Of a DNA stretch of 9,808 nt, positions 6,315 to 9,808 are shown piece by piece. Under the pieces are notes generated by a model. The model saw only the letters and a program-made list of their open reading frames with translations, made no database searches and was not told where the DNA came from. The stretch comes from Candidatus Andersenbacteria bacterium RIFCSPHIGHO2_02_FULL_45_11 (GTDB lineage: Bacteria; Patescibacteriota; Andersenbacteria; UBA10190). The stretch covers positions 4,346-14,153 of the forward strand of contig MHHP01000012.1 in the NCBI GenBank assembly GCA_001817055.1. Direction: 5' to 3'. Position numbers and translations under genes: made by a program. Within the stretch, counting starts at the first letter, position 1. Each line of letters starts with the position of its first letter.

Positions 6315-7313
6315 TTACTTATTTTTTGGATAGCCGAGCAGAAGGGTCAAAACAAGATGTACCATTTTGTCTTTATCTTTGGGGTTGCTTTCGGCAACAA
6401 GAATAGTAAGCGCAGTGAGCGCAGGGGGCGTTAATCGATTTGTGTCCAAAATCTTTGCGTGGTTCAAAAACCAAACAAACGCATAGGCCCCGCTGCGCTT
6501 ATTGCCATCAGTAAATGGATGATCTTTGATTATGAAATAGAGAAGATGAGCAGCTTTCTCCTCCACACTTCCATATAAATCTTTACCATCAAAGGATTGC
6601 ATAACGTTTCCTACAATTCCAGCAACATTGCCCGCGCTTCGTTCAGCGCCAAATAACTCACTTGCTTCGCCTTTGTCTATAAGAGCTGTTTTCAGCTGTA
6701 GTAGACTTGCTTTAAGCTTTTCGGCCGTCAAAATAACACGCTTTTTTGTTGTACCCTTCGTTATAAGCGCATCTTTGTCATATGCGTCCAGCGAGAGCCA
6801 CGTATCTGCAAACATGCTCACTAATTCCAAAACGCTTTCAGTATCTATGGCAGCACCTTTCGGCAACAACTGCTTGATGTCAGCTACCGCTTCAAGAAAT
6901 TGCTGGTAGTGGGTTGCGATTCGGGATTTGTTGATAGTGTATCCGTCCACAATATATTGTCGGAGTATTGTAGTTGCCCATTTACGGAATCGTGTTGCCT
7001 TTTTACTATTAACGCGATACCCAACAGACAGTATTACATCGAGATTATAGTGCTGAATATTTCTTGTAGTTGCTCTATCCCCCTCGGTTCGAACTATCCG
7101 GAAATTCCGGATAGTTGTCTTTTTGCCCAACTCTCTTGTTTTGTAAATAGTCTGTATGTGTTCACTCACCGTACGTACATTTACATCAAACGCTTCAGCA
7201 ATTTGAGCTTGTGTTGCCCAAACGGTTTCTTTATCAAAATCTTGGCGCAATTCAAGAGCGCCAGATTTGGTCTGATAGATAACCATTTGGTTATTTAGTG
7301 TTTCTTGTCTCAT
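6315..7313 (-). CDS. RhuM-Fic fusion protein (putative AMPylase/toxin with DNA-binding domain)
   Basis: The protein is 332 aa. Residues ~8-130 match the RhuM (virulence RhuM) family: a winged-HTH-like part (VWATQAQIAEAFDVNVRTVSEHI, 31-53), then GKKTTIRNFRIVRTEGDR and YNLDVILSVGYRVNSKKATRFRKWA. Residues ~190-325 are a Fic fold with the active-site motif HPFTDGNKRSG (265-275), including catalytic His265 and Asn271. This fits the HxFx[D/E]GN(K/R)R consensus of Fic adenylyltransferases, not the DANKR variant of the Doc kinase. I see no [S/T]xxxE[G/N] inhibitory motif in the protein and no adjacent antitoxin gene. The RhuM/Fic architecture is an already named family, and its substrate is unknown to me. 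The ATG at 7313 lies 6 nt after a -10 box. The gene faces the transporter operon tail to tail with zero spacing and looks like an inserted accessory gene. Confidence 0.9.
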   Translation of the reverse strand: MRQETLNNQMVIYQTKSGALELRQDFDKETVWATQAQIAEAFDVNVRTVSEHIQTIYKTRELGKKTTIRNFRIVRTEGDRATTRNIQHYNLDVILSVGYRVNSKKATRFRKWATTILRQYIVDGYTINKSRIATHYQQFLEAVADIKQLLPKGAAIDTESVLELVSMFADTWLSLDAYDKDALITKGTTKKRVILTAEKLKASLLQLKTALIDKGEASELFGAERSAGNVAGIVGNVMQSFDGKDLYGSVEEKAAHLLYFIIKDHPFTDGNKRSGAYAFVWFLNHAKILDTNRLTPPALTALTILVAESNPKDKDKMVHLVLTLLLGYPKNK

Positions 7314-7319
7314 CTTCTT

Positions 7320-7348
7320 ATTTTAGCCCGTAAGCAATAAAAGCCCAA
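7320..7348 (-). promoter_or_regulatory. Putative RhuM-Fic promoter
   Basis: On the minus strand, -35-like TTGGGC (7348-7343), 17-nt spacer, -10 TAAAAT (7325-7320), then AAGAAG and the ATG at 7313. The -35 falls inside the orphan permease-tail sequence. AAGAAG might act as a weak ribosome site, otherwise the transcript would start at or next to the ATG. Confidence 0.45.
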
Positions 7349-7381
7349 AAAGACCCGATTGAAGCACTGCGATTTGAATAA
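7334..7381 (+). pseudogene. Orphan 3' end of a MacB-type permease gene
   Basis: Reading from 7334, the plus strand encodes AIKAQKDPIEALRFE and then TAA. The intact permease ends ARKAAQKDPIEALRFE, then TAG. The last 11 residues are identical. In those codons (6279-6314 versus 7346-7381) seven bases differ, all synonymous or within the stop codon. A stop at 7331-7333 closes the frame upstream. A further out-of-frame match to the codons for Ala-Arg-Lys at 7326-7334 suggests the homology extends a little further with an indel. No start or upstream body is present, so this is a gene remnant lying 32 nt upstream of the RhuM-Fic start. It shows either an insertion into the 3' end of the permease gene or deletion of a second tandem permease. 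Confidence 0.8.
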
Positions 7382-7382
7382 G

Positions 7383-7411
7383 AAAAAAGCCGAGAGGAAA
7401 TTCCTCTCGGC
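7383..7411 (-). terminator. Intrinsic terminator, strongest on the minus strand
   Basis: GCCGAGAGG (7389-7397) pairs with CCTCTCGGC (7403-7411) around AAATT. On the minus strand it is followed by six U residues (7388-7383), making a good terminator for the gene ending at 7447. The plus strand has only a broken T-rich tail (ATATTCGTTGTTT), so it may be weakly bidirectional. It sits just after the orphan permease stop codon, where a transporter-operon terminator would be expected. Confidence 0.8.
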
Positions 7412-7446
7412 ATATTCGTTGTTTCCACCCAAATTATTTATAGCGT

Positions 7447-7767
7447 TTACTCCTCATTTGAGATTGGTTTTTGGTGACAATATTCCACAAGCGTCATGAG
7501 TTCTGGATCTACTACTTTCAATGGCTCGTTTAGCATCTTCTCCAGATCAATGCCAAATGCTTGTTGAGAAAAATCTTGATATCCAGCCTCGTATTGATCT
7601 ACATAGTTTGTGCGGTGTGGTTCAGTAAGAGTTGCCCACCATGCAGAAAACCTTTCAAGGCTGATTAGTGCGCGACGTGGTCCTCCCGCCGCCCAAAACT
7701 GTTCCAAAAACGCCCTATGAGCCGCGTAGATTGTTTCGATCGTAGCATCAGCAAGTTTCGAGGGCAT
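7447..7767 (-). CDS. Hypothetical protein of unknown function
   Basis: The protein is 106 aa from the ATG at 7767, which has a Shine-Dalgarno GGAG six nt upstream. Longer in-frame starts (ATG 7779, TTG 7797) lack such support. I do not recognise a family. It looks soluble and mostly helical, rich in aromatic residues (FLEQFWAAGG, FSAWWATL), with an acidic C-terminus and one Cys. There is no signal peptide or membrane helix. It follows tRNA-Ile by ~46 nt on the same strand with no clear terminator between them, so the two may share a transcript, which ends at the hairpin at 7383-7411. Confidence 0.7.
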   Translation of the reverse strand: MPSKLADATIETIYAAHRAFLEQFWAAGGPRRALISLERFSAWWATLTEPHRTNYVDQYEAGYQDFSQQAFGIDLEKMLNEPLKVVDPELMTLVEYCHQKPISNEE

Positions 7768-7813
7768 GATTTTCTCCATCAAATTGTGAAAAAACAATCC
7801 ACACTTACTCTTG

Positions 7814-7887
7814 TAGGCCTGGGGGGAGTCGAACCCACCCGCATCCGCCTTATAAGAGCGGCGCTCTAACCACTGAGCTACAGGCCT
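7814..7887 (-). tRNA. tRNA-Ile(UAU)
   Basis: A 74-nt cloverleaf on the minus strand. Acceptor AGGCCTG pairs with CAGGCCT (the same pattern as bacterial tRNA-Ile), D arm GCTC/GAGC, and anticodon stem CCGCT/GGCGG. Loop CTTATAA gives anticodon UAU (bases 7854-7852), U33 and A37. T arm is GTGGG/CCCCC with loop TTCGACT and one U-C mismatch. The variable region is 6 nt, one more than usual. The discriminator is A, and CCA is not encoded. UAU would read AUA codons directly. Most bacteria instead use a CAU anticodon converted to lysidine by TilS. Confidence 0.88.
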
Positions 7888-7899
7888 GTAGCATATTTA

Positions 7900-7928
7900 T
7901 TGCACAAGCGCATCAATTTGGCTATAGT
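7900..7928 (+). promoter_or_regulatory. tRNA-Val promoter
   Basis: -35 TTGCAC (7900-7905), 17-nt spacer, -10 TATAGT (7923-7928). The predicted start near 7935 gives a ~23-nt precursor leader before the tRNA at 7958. It occupies the 70-bp divergent gap between tRNA-Ile and tRNA-Val. Confidence 0.72.
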
Positions 7929-7938
7929 GCGGGCAATG

Positions 7939-7959
7939 CCTGCCTACCGGCAGGTAGGC
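7939..7959 (+). repeat. Short dyad repeat with two alternative hairpins, at the tRNA-Val 5' end
   Basis: Two mutually exclusive stems overlap. One is CCTGCC (7939-7944) with GGCAGG (7949-7954). The other is GCCTACC (7942-7948) with GGTAGGC (7953-7959). The second includes the first two bases of the mature tRNA-Val. The core CCTACCGG recurs at 8051-8058, after the tRNA. Confidence 0.6.
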
Positions 7960-8029
7960 GCGCGTAGCTCAGTGGTGGAGCGCTTCCTTGACATGGAAGA
8001 GGTAGATGGTTCGATTCCATTCGCACGCA
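7958..8029 (+). tRNA. tRNA-Val(GAC)
   Basis: A 72-nt cloverleaf. Acceptor GCGCGCG pairs with CGCACGC except for a C4-A69 mismatch (7961 and 8025). D arm is GCTC/GAGC, anticodon stem CTTCC/GGAAG with loop TTGACAT and anticodon GAC. The T arm is GATGG/CCATT with loop TTCGATT, and the discriminator is A. CCA is not encoded. It has its own promoter and diverges from tRNA-Ile. Confidence 0.93.
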
Positions 8030-8049
8030 CTATTAAAAGTTCGACCATG

Positions 8050-8078
8050 CCCTACCGGAGCTCGCAAGCGCAGGAGGG
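8050..8078. repeat. Second dyad element between tRNA-Val and ftsH
   Basis: CCCT pairs with AGGG, CC with GG, and GCT (8060-8062) with AGC (8067-8069) around a CGCA loop, giving a nearly symmetrical interrupted hairpin. It shares CCTACCGG and a CAGG-x-GG ending with the element at 7942-7959, differing mainly by a 12-nt central insertion. On the minus strand it lies just after the ftsH stop codon, and a short T-run (AACTTTTAATA) follows some 10-16 nt later, so it may serve as the ftsH 3' end. The 8030-8097 gap holds nothing else I can identify. Confidence 0.5.
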
Positions 8079-8097
8079 TCCTTCCCGTGCGCACAAC

Positions 8098-9808
8098 TTA
8101 AACAGCTGGTTTTATTTCCGCTTCCTCTTTTGCAACATCCGGATCTATGCCACCCATCAAGTCTGCAAATTCTTGTTGACCGATGGTTTCTTTTTCAATC
8201 AGGCGTTTTGAAATTAATTCAAGCTTATCGCTGTGTTCTTTAATAATTTCATCAGCGCGCTTTTGCGCATTTTTCAGAATTCCCGTTACTTCTTCGTCTA
8301 TTAATGCAGCCGTTTTTTCAGAATACTCACGGTGCTCACTAATATCACGCCCTAAGAACACTTCATGCTCTGCTTGGCCGTACGTAACAGGGCCCAAGCT
8401 AGACATTCCAAACTGCGTTACGATTCTGCGTGCTAGCTTCGTTGCTTTCATCAAATCATTGCTTGCGCCCGTAGTAAGCTCGTTATATTTGAATAGCTCA
8501 GCCGTATATCCGCCCATCAGCGTTGCAAGTTCGCTCAAGAAGCCTGTCTTTGTATGCAAACGCTTGTCCGTTTCTGGAAGTTTTAACGTATATCCGCCGG
8601 CCATGCCACGGGCTATGATAGAGATTTTACGAACAGGGTCTGAATCGGGAGTGTAGTAGGCAACGATTGCATGCCCGGCCTCATGATACGCAGTAAGTTC
8701 TTTTTCTTTCTTTGAATACACTTTACTGCGTTTTTCTGGCCCCAAGATAACCTTCTCAATGCTTTCTTCTAAGTGCCGCTGTGCAACTTTTTTCTTATTC
8801 TCTCTTGCTGCAAAAATTGCGGCCTCGTTAATGAGGTTTGCAAGGTCAGCACCTGAGAAACCGGGCGTACGCTCTCCAATATTCCGCAAATCCACATCTT
8901 TCTCCATTTGTACTTTTGCCGCATGAATCACAAGAATTGCCTCACGCTCTTTAATATCCGGCAAATCCATCGTTACCTGGCGATCAAACCTGCCCGGACG
9001 AAGCAGGGCAGGGTCCAGAACATCTGGCCTATTGGTTGCTGCAAGTACAATCACGTTATCGTTTTGTTCAAACCCGTCCATTTCAACCAAGATTTGGTTC
9101 AGGGTTTGCTCGCGTTCATCATGACCACCGCCTAAGCCTGCGCCACGATGACGCCCTACCGCGTCCATTTCATCTATAAAGAGAATTGCAGGAGCAGCGC
9201 GTTTTACCTTTTGAAATAAGTCGCGTACACGGGACGCTCCAACACCCACAAACATTTCTACGAATTCAGAACCAGAAATACTAAAGAATGGCACTCCTGC
9301 CTCACCGGCAACTGCGCGCGCCATGAGCGTTTTGCCAGTTCCAGGTGCGCCAATTAAGAGCACGCCTTTCGGGATTTTTGCGCCGATATCTTGGAATTTC
9401 TTCGGGTGCTTTAAGAATTCAACAATTTCTAGTAGCTCCTGCTTTGCTTCTTCATTTCCTGCAACTTGAGCAAAGGTAGTGCGCTTTTTCTTGCTTTGGT
9501 CTACAGCAGTTGCGCTGCTTTGGCCAAACGATATTGCCCGATTACCCACATTCTGTGCTCCACGCATCATAAACCACAGGAAAAAGCCGAGAAGAACGAA
9601 GGGTAACACGACCGGAACAAGTGCTGCGCTCCAAAAGGAGAACCCAGATGGTTTTTTCACAGTAAGTTCTATTTTTCGTAGAGATTCTTCCGAAACACCA
9701 AGATTCGATAATGTCTCTGTAACAGATGCATCGTTTTCTTTCTGGGCTACCAACTTCTGAGATTTATTATTTTTAAGTGTTACCAATAGGTCGTTTTGGT
9801 CAACGGTA
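8098..9808 (-). CDS. ftsH: ATP-dependent zinc metalloprotease FtsH, N-terminus outside the window
   Basis: The frame runs open off the right edge, so the TTG at 9786 is not the start. 569 residues are visible, counted from the edge. The end of the extracytoplasmic N-domain is at ~1-58, and TM2 at ~60-80 (LVPVVLPFVLLGFFLWFMM). The AAA+ module has Walker A GAPGTGKT (153-160), pore motif FVGVGA (186-191), Walker B ILFIDE (208-213) and the SRH from VIVLAATNRPDVLDPALLRPGRFDR (~252-276). The M41 protease domain has HEAGH (375-379) and the third zinc ligand Asp451 in TTGASNDL. All catalytic features are intact. FtsH degrades membrane and regulatory proteins at the inner membrane. TM1 and ~50-80 residues are missing on the right. 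It converges on tRNA-Val. Confidence 0.97.
   Translation of the reverse strand, partial: TVDQNDLLVTLKNNKSQKLVAQKENDASVTETLSNLGVSEESLRKIELTVKKPSGFSFWSAALVPVVLPFVLLGFFLWFMMRGAQNVGNRAISFGQSSATAVDQSKKKRTTFAQVAGNEEAKQELLEIVEFLKHPKKFQDIGAKIPKGVLLIGAPGTGKTLMARAVAGEAGVPFFSISGSEFVEMFVGVGASRVRDLFQKVKRAAPAILFIDEMDAVGRHRGAGLGGGHDEREQTLNQILVEMDGFEQNDNVIVLAATNRPDVLDPALLRPGRFDRQVTMDLPDIKEREAILVIHAAKVQMEKDVDLRNIGERTPGFSGADLANLINEAAIFAARENKKKVAQRHLEESIEKVILGPEKRSKVYSKKEKELTAYHEAGHAIVAYYTPDSDPVRKISIIARGMAGGYTLKLPETDKRLHTKTGFLSELATLMGGYTAELFKYNELTTGASNDLMKATKLARRIVTQFGMSSLGPVTYGQAEHEVFLGRDISEHREYSEKTAALIDEEVTGILKNAQKRADEIIKEHSDKLELISKRLIEKETIGQQEFADLMGGIDPDVAKEEAEIKPAV

Noticed and set aside
6315..7381. Insertion sequence or transposon carrying the RhuM-Fic gene
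   Set aside because: There are no transposase, recombinase or terminal inverted repeats. The flanking repeat is a protein-coding tail with synonymous differences, not a short target-site duplication.
7900..8211. Plus-strand open frame across tRNA-Val and the ftsH end
   Set aside because: It runs through a tRNA gene and the antisense of ftsH, and its translation has no protein character.
1..9808. CRISPR array
   Set aside because: I found no regularly spaced direct repeats anywhere in the window.

Overview
This 9.8-kb window looks like chromosomal DNA from a Candidate Phyla Radiation (Patescibacteria, probably Parcubacteria-like) genome. This is an inference from style, not a database match. 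Genes are tightly packed, intergenic gaps are short, and none of the four tRNA genes encodes its 3' CCA. Ribosomal protein bL19 carries a long Lys/Glu-rich tail, and most first genes of transcription units start only 6-10 nt downstream of a -10 box with no usable Shine-Dalgarno sequence.

Layout, left to right. (1) Bases 1-1046 hold two adjacent cell-wall double-psi beta-barrel genes: the 3' part of an RlpA-like protein and a secreted 3D-domain protein. A terminator and the next promoter are interleaved between them. (2) Bases 1074-1823 hold rplS (bL19) with its own promoter and terminator, then tRNA-Cys(GCA) and tRNA-Leu(UAA). (3) On the minus strand (3031 to 1824) lie an RluA/RluD-family rRNA pseudouridine synthase and a small unknown gene. 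(4) Diverging from it, 3092-6314 is a MacA-MacB type tripartite ABC operon: membrane fusion protein, ATPase and FtsX-fold permease, with stop/start overlaps of 1 and 4 bases. (5) Abutting the permease stop codon in the opposite orientation is a RhuM-Fic fusion gene (6315-7313). Upstream of it, at 7334-7381, is an orphan second copy of a MacB-type permease C-terminus, followed by a terminator hairpin. (6) On the minus strand again come a small unknown gene and tRNA-Ile with the rare UAU anticodon. This diverges from tRNA-Val(GAC) on the plus strand, and short dyad repeats bracket the Val gene. (7) The window ends inside ftsH (minus strand), whose N-terminus lies beyond the right edge.

How the parts relate: the DPBB proteins and FtsH are envelope maintenance functions. 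bL19, RluD and the tRNAs are translation functions. The MacAB-like operon is an efflux or secretion pump. The RhuM-Fic gene is the clear accessory element, and it appears to have entered exactly at the 3' end of the permease gene. The observations most worth following are the duplicated permease tail around the RhuM-Fic gene, the tRNA-Ile(UAU), and the consistent leaderless promoter-to-start geometry.
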